Origin: Mycolicibacterium sp. MU0053
GTDB taxonomy: Bacteria > Actinomycetota > Actinomycetes > Mycobacteriales > Mycobacteriaceae
NCBI RefSeq assembly: GCF_963378095.1
Contig: NZ_OY726397.1
Location: 4,712,001-4,776,000 of the forward strand
Reading direction: 5' to 3'
DNA: 64,000 nt
Each line of letters opens with the position of its first letter. Positions within the stretch are counted from its first letter, which is position 1. A program made the position numbers and the translations under genes. The notes beneath the pieces are model-generated. The model did no database searches and was not told the origin of the DNA. It saw nothing but the letters and a program-made list of their open reading frames with translations. This document shows, piece by piece, positions 27,753 through 36,901 of this stretch.

Positions 27753-28397
27753 TTACTCGGCGGGGTTGAGCTGCCACAGCCGATGCTCGAGCAGCAGCCG
27801 CAGCTGATCGATGATCTTCTCCAGCTGCTCGTGATCGCCCACGAACCCGGCATAGAAGCCCATCCCCCACAGCACCGCGACGAGCATCTCCACCAGCGAG
27901 TTGACGTCGGTGTCGATGTCGAGTTCCCCGTTGCCGATCGCCTCCTTGACGGCCCAGGTCACGAACGCGCGCGAGCCTTCCAGCGAATTGTTGTCATCCT
28001 GGCGCAATTCCGGGTGCCGCTGCGACTCCAGCACCGAGGCCACCAGGAACGCGGCTGCGGACCGGTCCTCCGAGTCCGCCTGCACGGCAGCAAGCAAGAA
28101 CGCCTCCAGCCGGCCGACCAGCGTCGTTTCCGTCTGGGCGCGTTCGGCGCCGGCGGCCACCACCAGCGCGTTGGTGCGATTGACCACCTCGGCGAACAGC
28201 GCGCGCTTGTTGGGGAAGTAGTGGTTGATCGCCGGCCGGGTCAGGTCAGCGCGGAGTGCGATGGCCTGAAAGGTCGCAGCGTCGTACCCCAATTCGCTGA
28301 AAACCTGACGGGCGGAGCGCAATATTCGCTCCCGCGTCTCCGCCGCTTTCGCTGCTGGCGGCCGACCCGGTCCCCGGCGACTAGCAATATGCGGCAC
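27753..28397 (-). CDS. TetR family regulator (Rv0144-like)
   Basis: The HTH is TFQAIALRADLTRPAINHYFPNKRALFAEV (about 34-63), preceded by a basic Arg-Gly tail (SRRGPGRPPAAKAAETRERIL), with a helical C-terminal domain. The start is uncertain: GTG 28397 (VPHIASRR) is used because M. tuberculosis Rv0144 shows conservation from about that point. TTG 28403 or an upstream GTG at 28481 (242 residues) is possible, but the added sequence is AT-rich and unlike protein. It precedes the methyltransferase gene on the same strand and may control it. Confidence 0.78.
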   Translation of the reverse strand: MPHIASRRGPGRPPAAKAAETRERILRSARQVFSELGYDAATFQAIALRADLTRPAINHYFPNKRALFAEVVNRTNALVVAAGAERAQTETTLVGRLEAFLLAAVQADSEDRSAAAFLVASVLESQRHPELRQDDNNSLEGSRAFVTWAVKEAIGNGELDIDTDVNSLVEMLVAVLWGMGFYAGFVGDHEQLEKIIDQLRLLLEHRLWQLNPAE

Positions 28398-28695
28398 AGT
28401 CAAAGTGTGCCACAGCTCACCGCCTGGAAGTTCCAAGGTTGACTGTCGCGTGAAAAATGACGGATTCGAAAGTGGATCCACCTGCAGTCAAGCAAAATCG
28501 ACCGACCTGACCGGGTTTGCCGACTATTTCGGTATCCGCTGTACGCAGATTTAGCTGGGGGACCAGTTTCGGTCCCGCTCTGCGTCACGATCCGGTCATA
28601 CTTTTGATTAGCGGCACTTCAATCCGGTTGCTCGGTCGGTTTGCCGCCGCCGAAGTGGGTGCGTAGGCACCCCGCGGCGAACTATGGTTCACGGA
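28398..28695. promoter_or_regulatory. 298-nt divergent intergenic region between two TetR genes
   Basis: The region is clearly less GC-rich than the surrounding genes and holds no convincing ORF. It contains the palindrome GGGACC-N6-GGTCCC at 28559-28576, a TetR-type operator candidate about 120 bp before the plus-strand TetR-FUSC pair. Confidence 0.45.
28683..28688 (+). promoter_or_regulatory. -10 box TATGGT of the TetR-FUSC unit (leaderless)
   Basis: TATGGT ends 7 nt before the ATG at 28696. It overlaps another ATG at 28684, which supports the second ATG as the true start. Confidence 0.45.
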
Positions 28696-29256
28696 ATGGC
28701 GACAGTCGTCTCCCGGGAAGCGTATTTCGACGTCGGCCTCGATGTGCTGGCCGAACTGGGGTACGGCGGGCTGAAGTTGGCGCAGGTGTGCGGCCGACTC
28801 GGCGTCACCACCGGATCGTTCTACCACTACTTCTCCAGTTGGTCGGCCTATACGACCGAGCTGGTGGAGCACTGGCAGAACGGGTTGACCGGGCAGCGGG
28901 TTGCGCGGTTGCGCGCCGAACCGGATCCGCGCCGCCGCATCGACGGCGTGGTCGATGTCGGGTTGGCGCTGCCGTATGGCGCCGAGGCCGCGATCCGGAC
29001 CTGGAGTTCGATCGACCCCAAGGTCCGCAAGGCGCAGGAAGCCGTGGACGGGCAACGCTTCGAGGTGCTGCGCGAGGCCGCCTTCGAGATCCTGGGCCAC
29101 GATCGCCAGGCCCAAGTGTTCGCGAGTTGGGCGGTCTACCTGTTGGTGGGCTACGAACAGTGCACCCTGCCCCCGGATGGCGCGGGGCTGGCGTGGATCG
29201 CCGGTCAACTGCTGGACGCGCTGGATTCCGGTCGGTTCGCGACTGTGCCCGAGTAA
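28696..29256 (+). CDS. TetR family regulator coupled to a FUSC transporter gene
   Basis: This 186-residue regulator has an HTH at about 25-50 (GGLKLAQVCGRLGVTTGSFYHYFSS) and a C-terminal domain with the WSSIDPKVRKAQEAVD segment. The start is ATG 28696 because a TANNNT box ends 7 nt upstream; ATG 28684 would add four residues. The stop overlaps the next start as TAATG, so it is co-translated with the FUSC protein and probably controls its expression. The ligand is unknown. Confidence 0.83.
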   Translation: MATVVSREAYFDVGLDVLAELGYGGLKLAQVCGRLGVTTGSFYHYFSSWSAYTTELVEHWQNGLTGQRVARLRAEPDPRRRIDGVVDVGLALPYGAEAAIRTWSSIDPKVRKAQEAVDGQRFEVLREAAFEILGHDRQAQVFASWAVYLLVGYEQCTLPPDGAGLAWIAGQLLDALDSGRFATVPE

Positions 29257-31385
29257 TGCTGCGCTACGCCAGGATGCTGCGGCGCCGCCTGCGCGATCGG
29301 TTCGAAAGCCGCGATCCCGAACGCGATGCGCTGCGCCGCGCCGCCCGCGCCGGGTTGGTGATCCCGATCGCGGCCGCGGTCGGATTCGCCGTGGGCGGCG
29401 GGCAAACGCCGATGTACGCGATCTTCGGCTCCATTGCGCTGCTGATCACCGTCGACTTTCCGGGCAACCGGGCCGGCCGCGCGGTGTCCTATGCGGGCCT
29501 GGGGCTCATCGGCGCGGCGCTGATCACGCTGGGCACCCTGATCGCCGATCTGCCGTGGCTGTCGGTGGTGGTGATGTTCGTGCTCGGCGTGCTCGTCACG
29601 TTCGCCGGGGTGTTGAGCACCGCGATCGCCGCCGGCCAGCGCGCCACCCTGATGACGTTCGTGCTGCCGGCCTGCACGCCGACCGGACCGGTCTCGGACC
29701 GGCTACTGGGCTGGTGCATCGCGTTGGCGGTGTGCGTACCGGCGGCGCTGTTCGTCTTCGCGCCCCGCCACCACGACGATCTGCGCCGGTATGCGGCCCA
29801 CGTCTGCGCGACGCTGGCCGACCGACTGGAGGGCCGCGCCACCGCCAAGGACGTCAACGCGGCGATGAACGCCTTGTTCGCGCACTATCTGGATGGCGAC
29901 TTCCGGCCGGTGGGGCTGACCGCAGGCAGTCGCGCGCTGGTGCGGGTGGTCGACGACCTGGGCTGGCTGACCGATCGGGTGCGCGCCGACACCGCCGAGA
30001 CCCTGGGGCTCATGAGCGAGCCGTCGGTGCGGGTATTGCGCGCCTGCGATCGACTGTTGCGGATCACCCGGGTACCCGACCGCGACGCCGGCCGCGTCGA
30101 ACTCGACGAGGCGCTGGCCGACCTGCGCTCGGTCGCGCGCGGCCGGTACCGCGAAGACGTCGCCAAAGTGCTGCGGTCCGACTGTGACGACAGCGCGATC
30201 AAGGTCGGTGCGCGGCTGCTGGCCCGGCGCACGTTCGGGGCCACCGTGATGACCACCGGCCGGGTCATCGCCGGGGCGGCCGCCGCCGACGCGCGGCCGG
30301 TGCTGATGCGGGTGCTCGGCAGGCAGTTGCCGGAGACCGGCGCGGCTGTGCGGGTGCTCTCCGAAACCCAAGCGGTGGCGACGATTCCGTCGGGTTACGT
30401 GGCCACCCGGGCGGTGGTGGTGCGCAACAGCATCCGCACCGGACTGGGGCTGGCGGCCGCCGTCGCGACCACCCACATGTTCGCCGTCGAACATGGCTTC
30501 TGGGTGGTGTTGGCGGCGCTGTCGGTGTTGCGCAGCACCGCGCTGACCACCGGCACCAAGGTCTTTCGCGCGGTCAGCGGGACGGTGGTGGGGTTCGTGA
30601 TCGGGGCGGTGCTGATCGAACTGCTCGGCGTCGAACCGGCGGTGTTGTTGGTCGCCCTACCGGTGGTGGCGTTCATCGCGGCCTACGTTCCCGAGATCGC
30701 ATCGTTCGCCGCCGGCCAGGCCGCGTTCACCATGCTGGTGCTGATCGTGTTCAACCTGATCAACCCGAGCGGCTGGCAGGTGGGACTGATCCGGATCGAG
30801 GACATTGTCGTCGGCGGAGCCGTCGGCCTGGTGGTGTCGCTGCTGCTGTGGCCGCGCGGTTCCGGCCGGGCCGTGTCTGCGGCCATCGACGCCGCCTACG
30901 ACGTGGGCACCCGCTACCTGCGCACCGCGGTCTCCCGCGTGACGCACGGCACCTCCGCGGCTGCCGTGGACGAGCTCAGCCACCAGGCGCTCACCGCCTC
31001 GCGCACCGTCGACAGTGCTGTCCGACAGTACCTTTCGGACAATGGCGGGCCGCGCGATCACCGAGCGCCGGTGATCCGCCGGGCCAACCGCGCGATTCGA
31101 CTGCGCGGTGCGGCCGATCTGATCGCCGACATTCCCACGCTGCCCTCGCGCGGCGCCTATCCGAATGCCCGCACCGTGTTGGACGCGCACGCGACGCTGG
31201 TGGCCGACCGGATGTCGGGCCGAACCGACCATCCGCTCGGATCCAGCGGTCTGTCAGAGCATTTCGTGACCGCGCTGCGGGCCGAGTCGCATGAGGCCCA
31301 GCACCCGGTGGCCGATGCGCTGCCGCTGGTGACGGTGGCCGCCAGCCTCGGCGAGTTGCAACTGCTCTACCCCGCCAAGGCCTGA
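29256..31385 (+). CDS. FUSC-family membrane protein, putative aromatic-acid-type exporter
   Basis: The 709-residue protein has two membrane blocks (about 28-170, with AVGFAVGGGQTPMYAIFGSIALLITVDFPGNRAGR, and about 395-540) separated by a helical cytoplasmic domain, the duplicated layout of fusaric-acid-resistance / AaeB-like proteins. The ATG overlaps the stop of the TetR gene (TAATG). It would be a plasma-membrane efflux component for organic acids or amphiphiles; this is family inference. Copy 2 of a 53-bp repeat lies just after the stop. Confidence 0.85.
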   Translation: MLRYARMLRRRLRDRFESRDPERDALRRAARAGLVIPIAAAVGFAVGGGQTPMYAIFGSIALLITVDFPGNRAGRAVSYAGLGLIGAALITLGTLIADLPWLSVVVMFVLGVLVTFAGVLSTAIAAGQRATLMTFVLPACTPTGPVSDRLLGWCIALAVCVPAALFVFAPRHHDDLRRYAAHVCATLADRLEGRATAKDVNAAMNALFAHYLDGDFRPVGLTAGSRALVRVVDDLGWLTDRVRADTAETLGLMSEPSVRVLRACDRLLRITRVPDRDAGRVELDEALADLRSVARGRYREDVAKVLRSDCDDSAIKVGARLLARRTFGATVMTTGRVIAGAAAADARPVLMRVLGRQLPETGAAVRVLSETQAVATIPSGYVATRAVVVRNSIRTGLGLAAAVATTHMFAVEHGFWVVLAALSVLRSTALTTGTKVFRAVSGTVVGFVIGAVLIELLGVEPAVLLVALPVVAFIAAYVPEIASFAAGQAAFTMLVLIVFNLINPSGWQVGLIRIEDIVVGGAVGLVVSLLLWPRGSGRAVSAAIDAAYDVGTRYLRTAVSRVTHGTSAAAVDELSHQALTASRTVDSAVRQYLSDNGGPRDHRAPVIRRANRAIRLRGAADLIADIPTLPSRGAYPNARTVLDAHATLVADRMSGRTDHPLGSSGLSEHFVTALRAESHEAQHPVADALPLVTVAASLGELQLLYPAKA

Positions 31386-31395
31386 GCCCCCGTCC

Positions 31396-31448
31396 CGCCC
31401 AACGGTGAGTTTGGGCCGCAAAGTGCGAGTGGCTTCCGGCATTTCGTC
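31396..31448. repeat. 53-bp dispersed intergenic repeat, copy 2
   Basis: Same orientation as, and 51/53 identical to, 16497-16549. Here the leading part forms GCCCAA-N8-TTGGGC. It lies between the convergent ends of the FUSC and R2lox genes, so it could also work as a terminator. Confidence 0.8.
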
Positions 31449-31464
31449 AATCTCGGCGATCAGG

Positions 31465-32406
31465 TCATGCCGAGGCGACCAGCGAGCGAGCGTCCTCCTC
31501 ACCGAACGAATCCTCCAGGTGCACCGGCGAATAGTCGACGTCGATCTCCTCGACCGGGCGGCCGCGGGCGCTGCTGATGGTGCCGAAGCGCCGCATGCCC
31601 TTGTCGGCGGAGTACTTCATGAACTCCTCCGGATCCAACCCGAACGGAATGTCGGAGCCGTACAACGCAAAGCCATCCTCGGTGAGGCCCAGCGCCAGCG
31701 GCAGCAGCTCGTTCATCCGCGTCTCGAATACGGCCCAGTTGGTGTCGTCGGCGGCCACATGCCGCCGACATGTGAAGGTGCCCCACGCCATGTGCCGTCG
31801 CTCGTCGTCGCCGATGCGTCGGACCAACTCCTGCATGCCGGGCAGGATGCCGCGGTCCACGCAAATCTTGTGCCACGCATAGTATCCCGTGAGCGCCAGC
31901 ATGCCCTCGACCACGTGGTTGTACACCACCGACGCGCGGACCTGGGCGGCCGGCGAGGGGTCGACGTACAGCGCCTCCAGCGATTCCGGCAGCTCCTCGT
32001 AGAACATCCGCCGGTACGACGGTAGGTCGTCGAAGTAACCGTGCAGGTCGTCGGTGACCCCGACGGCGTCGAGCCACATCCGGAAGACCTGGGTGTGCTT
32101 GGCTTCTTCGAAGGCGAACTGCGTCAAGTACATCTCGTCACCGAGGCGGCCCTCGACCTGCATCGCGCGCATGAACGGCTGGATATCCTTGGTGACGGCT
32201 TCCTCACCGGCGATGAACTGGGCGCACAAGCGGGTGGCGTAGTCGCGTTCCCGCTCGGTCAGTGCCTCCCAGTCGGCCCGGTCGCGGGAGAAATCGATAT
32301 CCGCCGGGTTCCAGAACTTCGCGTTGCCACTGGCAAATAGCCGCAGCGGCAAGCTGTCCCAGTTCAGGCCGCCGGCTCTCATGGATTCGAAATGGGTGTG
32401 CGACAT
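31465..32406 (-). CDS. R2lox, R2-like ligand-binding oxidase (Mn/Fe)
   Basis: This 313-residue protein is close to my memory of M. tuberculosis Rv0233, once annotated NrdB. All metal ligands are present: Glu68, Glu101, His104, Glu167, Glu202, His205. The Val71-Tyr162 pair that forms the ether crosslink in R2lox is also conserved. Known R2lox proteins hold a heterodinuclear Mn/Fe site and a bound fatty acid and do not act in ribonucleotide reduction. The gene is preceded by its TetR partner, as in M. tuberculosis (Rv0232). The physiological substrate is unknown. Confidence 0.94.
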   Translation of the reverse strand: MSHTHFESMRAGGLNWDSLPLRLFASGNAKFWNPADIDFSRDRADWEALTERERDYATRLCAQFIAGEEAVTKDIQPFMRAMQVEGRLGDEMYLTQFAFEEAKHTQVFRMWLDAVGVTDDLHGYFDDLPSYRRMFYEELPESLEALYVDPSPAAQVRASVVYNHVVEGMLALTGYYAWHKICVDRGILPGMQELVRRIGDDERRHMAWGTFTCRRHVAADDTNWAVFETRMNELLPLALGLTEDGFALYGSDIPFGLDPEEFMKYSADKGMRRFGTISSARGRPVEEIDVDYSPVHLEDSFGEEDARSLVASA

Positions 32407-32418
32407 GCGTTGACCTCC

Positions 32419-33087
32419 TCAGGTCCGTTGGGCTGCTGGATCTGCGATCGGGGAGAATGCGGCCGCCAGCACCGCGACGAGCCGGCGCACGGCCAGTGCC
32501 GGCTGCTCGGGGGTGGGGTCGTCGAGTCCGAGGACCGGATCGATGCCGCGCACGTACGGCGCCAGCGCCAGGTGCGGGAAGATCATCAACAGCAACGACA
32601 GCAGCGCACCGGTGTCGGCGTCGGGGCGTAGGTCGTGCCGCGCCTGGGCGTCGTGCACCAGCGGCCGCAACACCTCGAGGTAGTGGCGGTGCAAGACACT
32701 GCGCACGCTGACGCGGGCATCGGCGTCGACCTCCAGGCTGGCTGCGGCATGCAGCGATCGCTCGCGCGGATGGTCGGCGAAATAGGCCACCCAGTCGTCG
32801 AGCAGGTCGGTGAGGAATTCGAAGAACGGCCGGTCCGGACCGAGTTCGCGGATGCGCGCTTCCATGTAGGTCCGGACGCGTTGACTGCCGATGTCCGCGA
32901 TGAACGCGTACAGGTCGCGCTTGTCCGCAAAGTATTGGAACAGACTGCCTTTGGCGACCCCGGCGCGCCGGGCGATGACGTTCAGGCTGCCGCGGGAAAA
33001 CCCGTGCGCGCCGAATTCGGCCTCCGCGGCTTCGATTATCGCCGCGCGCCGCGCCGGATCGACGCGTGCCCATGTAACCGTTGGCAT
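32419..33087 (-). CDS. TetR family regulator paired with R2lox (Rv0232-like)
   Basis: This 222-residue regulator starts MPTVTWARVDPARRAAIIEAAEAEFGAHGF; the HTH is about 30-50 (LNVIARRAGVAKGSLFQYFADK). The ATG at 33087 has GGGAGG 5 nt upstream; an in-frame start 33 nt earlier would include operator sequence. It lies directly upstream of R2lox on the same strand. A perfect operator palindrome (33107-33119) sits 20 bp before the start, implying autoregulation of the pair. Confidence 0.9.
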   Translation of the reverse strand: MPTVTWARVDPARRAAIIEAAEAEFGAHGFSRGSLNVIARRAGVAKGSLFQYFADKRDLYAFIADIGSQRVRTYMEARIRELGPDRPFFEFLTDLLDDWVAYFADHPRERSLHAAASLEVDADARVSVRSVLHRHYLEVLRPLVHDAQARHDLRPDADTGALLSLLLMIFPHLALAPYVRGIDPVLGLDDPTPEQPALAVRRLVAVLAAAFSPIADPAAQRT

Positions 33088-33105
33088 CGGACCTCCCAGC
33101 ACTCG

Positions 33106-33120
33106 ATGACCACTGGTCAT
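33106..33120. promoter_or_regulatory. ATGACCACTGGTCAT, operator of the TetR-R2lox unit
   Basis: This 15-bp perfect palindrome, TGACCA-C-TGGTCA with one more pair outside, is typical of TetR operators. It lies 20 bp upstream of the TetR start. Confidence 0.65.
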
Positions 33121-33229
33121 ATTACTGTGACGGGCACCACAGTCAAGCCCCCCGCAGCGGGCAGCCGCCGACGGCCGTCACCGTTGGCGACGAGCGCCGG
33201 CGAACCACAGCGCTACCCGCGCCCGGGCC

Positions 33230-34213
33230 TCAGCCCACCCGGTGCGGCATCAACGCGTCCGGGGGGATGCTGCCGAACCGCCCCGCCTGAAAGTCCTCGA
33301 GCGCCTGGATAACCTCCGACTTCGAGTTCATCACGAACGGCCCGTAGTGGAAGACCGGCTCACGGATGGGTCGGCCGCCCAGCAGCAGCACCTCCAGCGC
33401 GGGCCGGTGGGAGTCCTGGCCGGCGTCGGCCGCCACGGTGATCCGATCGCCCGGCCCGAGCACCGCGAGCTGGCCCTGCTGGATCCGATGACGCACCGGG
33501 CCGATCGATCCCCGGCCGGAAAGCACATAGACCAAGGCGTTGAAGTCGCGGTTCCAGCCGGTGTTCAGCTCGGCACCGGGCGCAATGGTGGCGTGCGCCA
33601 ACGTGATCGGGGTGTGCGTCGCGCCCGGCCCACGCTGGACGCCGGCCTCGGTGCCGAATTCCCCGGCTATCACCCTGATCAGTGCGCCGCCATCCGAGGA
33701 CGACAGCAACTGCACCTGCGCGCCCTCGATCGACTGATACCGCGGGGCGGCGAACTTGTCCTTCTTGGGCAGGTTCACCCACAGCTGGACGCCGTGGAAG
33801 GCGCCGCCGCTCTCGACGAGTTCGGCGGGCGGGGTCTCGATGTGCAGAATCCCGGACCCGGCCGTCATCCACTGGGTGGCACCGTCGGCGATCAGGCCGC
33901 CGCCGCCGTGGGAATCCTGATGCGCGAACCGGCCGTCGATCATGTAGGTGACCGTCTCGAAGCCCCGGTGCGGGTGCCAGTCGGTACCGCGTGGTTCGCC
34001 GGGCTGGTACTCGATCTCGCCCATCTGGTCCATGTGCACGAATGGGTCGAGGTCGGCGGCACTGACGCCGGCGAAGGCGCGGACGACGGGAAACCCCTCG
34101 CCCTCGACTCCACGCGGACCGGTCGTGATGGACCGCACCGGCCGCTCGGTGTCGCCGGCGCCGGCCGGGCGGACTCGCGACAGGCTCAAGGTGTCTGCGG
34201 TGATTGCGGGCAT
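33230..34213 (-). CDS. Pirin family protein
   Basis: This 327-residue bicupin has the metal-binding motifs of pirins: TDWHPHRGFET (two His) and SGILHIETP (His and Glu) in the N-terminal cupin. The C-terminal cupin carries TGWNRDFNALVYVLSG. Characterised bacterial pirins include quercetin dioxygenases and metabolic switches; the role here is unknown. CTGGAGG precedes the ATG. A palindrome and an AT-rich -10-like stretch lie upstream. Confidence 0.88.
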   Translation of the reverse strand: MPAITADTLSLSRVRPAGAGDTERPVRSITTGPRGVEGEGFPVVRAFAGVSAADLDPFVHMDQMGEIEYQPGEPRGTDWHPHRGFETVTYMIDGRFAHQDSHGGGGLIADGATQWMTAGSGILHIETPPAELVESGGAFHGVQLWVNLPKKDKFAAPRYQSIEGAQVQLLSSSDGGALIRVIAGEFGTEAGVQRGPGATHTPITLAHATIAPGAELNTGWNRDFNALVYVLSGRGSIGPVRHRIQQGQLAVLGPGDRITVAADAGQDSHRPALEVLLLGGRPIREPVFHYGPFVMNSKSEVIQALEDFQAGRFGSIPPDALMPHRVG

Positions 34214-34252
34214 GTGAGTACCTCCAGGTAGGTCAGAGCTACCCGATATAAC

Positions 34253-34266
34253 CGGACTGCGGTCCG
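34253..34266. promoter_or_regulatory. CGGAC-N4-GTCCG palindrome before the pirin gene
   Basis: The inverted repeat sits about 40 bp before the pirin start, next to an AT-rich TTATAT on the minus strand that could be the -10. A second, weaker inverted repeat GGTAG-N7-CTACC is at 34227-34243. The binding factor is unknown. Confidence 0.4.
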
Positions 34267-34280
34267 ATTATTCCAGCGAG

Positions 34281-35984
34281 TCAGCTCAGCGCCGCCAGGG
34301 CGGCGGCCCGTGCCTCGGCGGCGCTCGCGGTCGCGAGCGCGGCCGCACCGGCCCGCCGACACTGCTCCAGGGTGACCGTCGACAGCTTGGCGCCCACCGC
34401 CATGACCGCCGCGGCGGCCGCCGACAACGACGTGATGCCCATCCCGACCAGCACACACGCCAGCAGCGGGTCCGCCGCGGCCTCGCCGCACACCCCCACC
34501 GGCTTACCGGCCGCGGTCCCGGCCTCGGCCGTCATCGCGACCAGGGCCAGCACGCCGGGCTGCCACGGATCGGTCAACGTCGCCAACTCGGCGGACATCC
34601 GATCGGCGGCCATCGTGTACTGCGCCAGATCGTTGGTCCCGATCGAGACGAAGTCGACGTGTTCGAGAATCCGTGCGGCCAGCAGCGCCGCGGCGGGAAC
34701 CTCGATCATCACCCCGGGGATGAGGCCGTGGGCCCGGACCTTCGCCGCGAAGTCACGCGCCTCCTCGGGCGTGGCGATCATCGGGGCCATCACCCACGGC
34801 TGACTGTCGGTCTGCTCGGCGGCGGCGGCGATTCCGGCGAGCTGGTTGTCCAGGATCGCCGGGTTGCCGAACGACACCCGGATGCCGCGCACCCCGAGCG
34901 CCGGGTTGGCCTCCTCGGGCTGGCCGGCGAATTTCAGCGGCTTGTCCGAGCCGGCATCGAGGGTGCGGATCACCACCTTGTGCCCGGAAAACGGTTGCAG
35001 CACTTCACCGTAGATGCGCGCCTGCTCCTCGACGCTCGGCTCGGTCTCGGCGTTGAGGAAGCACAGCTCGGTGCGGAACAGACCGATCCCCTCGGCCGGT
35101 GTCGCGCGCGCGGCCCGTGCCGCGGCCCCGTCCTGCACGTTGGCCAGCACCGCCACCGGATGGCCGTCGGCGGTCGCACCGGGGCCCGACCAGTTCGCCA
35201 TCGCCGCGGCCGCCTGCCGGGCGCGTTCGACCGCGGCGCCGGCCGTGGTGGCGTCGGGATCCACCGCGACGGTGCCCAGGGTGCCGTCGAGCAGGATCTT
35301 CGAGCCGACGGCGACGTCGTCGAGGCCGGTCACCGCCACCACGCACGGAATGCCCAACTGCCGCGCGATGATCGCGGTGTGGCTGGTGGGCCCGCCGAGC
35401 GAGGTCGCGAGTCCGATGATCAAGGCCGGGTCCAGACCCGCCGTGTCGGCCGGGGCGAGGTCGTCGGCGCACAGCACCGAGGGGACGTCGGGCAGCGGCA
35501 CGCCCGGCTCGGGCAGGCCGGCGAGCTCGGCGATCACCCGGTCCCGGATGTCACGCAGGTCGGTGACCCGCTCGGCCATCAACCCGCCCATCTTGGTGAA
35601 CATCTCGACGAACTGCTCGACGGCCTCGGTGGTCGCCCGCACCGCGGGCGTCCCCGCGCCGATGCGTTTCTCGGCGGCGCCGAGCCAGGCCCGGTCGGTG
35701 GCCAACTGCGCGGTGGCCCCCAACACCTCCGAGGCCGCGCCGGTGGCGTGCGCGGCCCGGTCCCGCAGTCGGGTCGCCACGGCGTGCGCCGCGGCGCTGA
35801 ACCGGGCGGCCTCGGCTTCCCGGTCGGCCTCGACCAGCTCCGTCGGTGCACTCAGGTCCTCGGGGGCGGGCGGTCGTCCGGGCCGGATCGCCGGGGCGTA
35901 CGCGACGCCCGGCACCACCGGTACGCCCTGGAGCACGACACCGAGCGCCGCACCCTGTGAAGTCGCAGCAGTTGTGGGAGTCAT
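34281..35984 (-). CDS. ptsI: PTS enzyme I (phosphoenolpyruvate-protein phosphotransferase)
   Basis: This 567-residue cytoplasmic enzyme transfers phosphate from PEP to HPr. The phosphorylated His202 is in GGPTSHTAIIARQLGIP; the C-terminal PEP-binding barrel shows GIGLFRTELCFLN, IRTLDAGSDKPL, NPALGVRGIR, VDFVSIGTNDLAQYTMAADR and the Cys in PVGVCGEAA. The ATG at 35984 is preferred over a GTG 30 nt upstream that begins an odd Cys/His extension. It is divergent from fruR-fruK-fruA-ptsH and supplies phosphate to that system. Confidence 0.95.
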   Translation of the reverse strand: MTPTTAATSQGAALGVVLQGVPVVPGVAYAPAIRPGRPPAPEDLSAPTELVEADREAEAARFSAAAHAVATRLRDRAAHATGAASEVLGATAQLATDRAWLGAAEKRIGAGTPAVRATTEAVEQFVEMFTKMGGLMAERVTDLRDIRDRVIAELAGLPEPGVPLPDVPSVLCADDLAPADTAGLDPALIIGLATSLGGPTSHTAIIARQLGIPCVVAVTGLDDVAVGSKILLDGTLGTVAVDPDATTAGAAVERARQAAAAMANWSGPGATADGHPVAVLANVQDGAAARAARATPAEGIGLFRTELCFLNAETEPSVEEQARIYGEVLQPFSGHKVVIRTLDAGSDKPLKFAGQPEEANPALGVRGIRVSFGNPAILDNQLAGIAAAAEQTDSQPWVMAPMIATPEEARDFAAKVRAHGLIPGVMIEVPAAALLAARILEHVDFVSIGTNDLAQYTMAADRMSAELATLTDPWQPGVLALVAMTAEAGTAAGKPVGVCGEAAADPLLACVLVGMGITSLSAAAAAVMAVGAKLSTVTLEQCRRAGAAALATASAAEARAAALAALS

Positions 35985-36007
35985 GTGAACCAGGTTACAT
36001 CCAAACC

Positions 36008-36042
36008 TTGACAAGACAACACAAACAAGCGTAAAACAACAC
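36008..36042 (+). promoter_or_regulatory. Promoter and direct-repeat operator of the fruR-fruK-fruA-ptsH operon
   Basis: TTGACA (36008-36013) and TAAAAC (36032-36037) are 18 nt apart. ACAACAC occurs at 36016-36022 and 36036-36042, exactly 20 bp (two helical turns) apart on the same face, as expected for a DeoR-family operator. The region is strikingly AT-rich and also lies upstream of the divergent ptsI. Confidence 0.5.
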
Positions 36043-36133
36043 GTATCAACATTGGAGTGCCGGTCGTGGCCCTCACGGCCACCCGATCCGTACCCAACCG
36101 ACCCTAGTCCCGCCCCGACCTCGGAGTCCCCTC

Positions 36134-36901
36134 TTGTATCCGGAAGAGCGTCAGCAGGCCATCGCCGCCCTGGTGCTGGCGCGCGGGCGGGCCTCGGTGG
36201 CCGAACTCGCCGAGACCTACGCGGTGACCACCGAAACCGTGCGGCGCGACCTGGCCGTGCTGGATCGCTCCGGCCTGGTGCGTCGCGTCCACGGCGGCGC
36301 GGTTCCGGTGCGGGCGCTGCGCGTCGTCGAACCGGACGTCTCCGAGCGCGACAGCACCCGCGCCAGCCACAAGGACGCGATCGCGCTGGCCGCCGTGGGC
36401 TTCTGTCCGGTGGCCGGGGCCAGCGTGCTTTTCGACGCCGGCACCACCACCGCCCGGATCGCCGGACTGCTGCCCGCCGACCGCGAACTGGTGGTCGTCA
36501 CCAACTCGGTGCCGATCGCCGCGCGCCTGGCCACGATGCCCGCCGTCAGCCTGCACCTGCTCGGCGGCCGGGTGCGCGGGGTCACCCAGGCGGCGGTCGG
36601 CGAACCGGTGCTGCGCGCGTTGGACACGTTGCGCGTCGACGTCGCGTTCATCGGCACCAACGGCATCAGCGTCGAGCACGGACTGTCCACCCCGGACAGT
36701 GACGAGGCCGCCGCCAAGAGAGCCATGGTGTGCAGCGCGAACTACGTTGTGGTGGTAGCCGATTCATCCAAGGTCGGGCGCGAGGACTTCGTCAGCTTCG
36801 CGCCGATCGAGAAGGTCGACACCGTGGTGACCGACAGCGAGATCAGCGACGTCGACCGCCGGGCGCTGATCGAACACGGAGTAGAGGTGGTTGTGGCATG
36901 A
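36134..36901 (+). CDS. fruR: FruR, DeoR-family regulator of the fructose PTS
   Basis: This 255-residue regulator has an N-terminal DeoR HTH (about 5-57; VAELAETYAVTTETVRRDLAVLDRSGLVRRVHGGA) and a sugar-phosphate-binding DeoRC domain (about 75-235) with FDAGTTTARIA and SNEEAA-like DSDEAAAKRAM. The likely effector is fructose 1-phosphate (inference). It begins with TTG at 36134, with GGAG 8 nt upstream. It is first in the operon; fruK overlaps its stop as ATGA. Confidence 0.92.
   Translation: MYPEERQQAIAALVLARGRASVAELAETYAVTTETVRRDLAVLDRSGLVRRVHGGAVPVRALRVVEPDVSERDSTRASHKDAIALAAVGFCPVAGASVLFDAGTTTARIAGLLPADRELVVVTNSVPIAARLATMPAVSLHLLGGRVRGVTQAAVGEPVLRALDTLRVDVAFIGTNGISVEHGLSTPDSDEAAAKRAMVCSANYVVVVADSSKVGREDFVSFAPIEKVDTVVTDSEISDVDRRALIEHGVEVVVA

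Noticed and set aside
28400..28481. Longer N-terminus for the Rv0144-like TetR from a GTG at 28481.
   Set aside because: The added 28 residues come from AT-rich promoter-like DNA and are not expected from the family; kept as a noted alternative.
31465..32406. Calling this gene ribonucleotide reductase subunit beta (NrdB).
   Set aside because: The Val71-Tyr162 pair and the overall match to Rv0233 place it with R2lox, which does not take part in ribonucleotide reduction.
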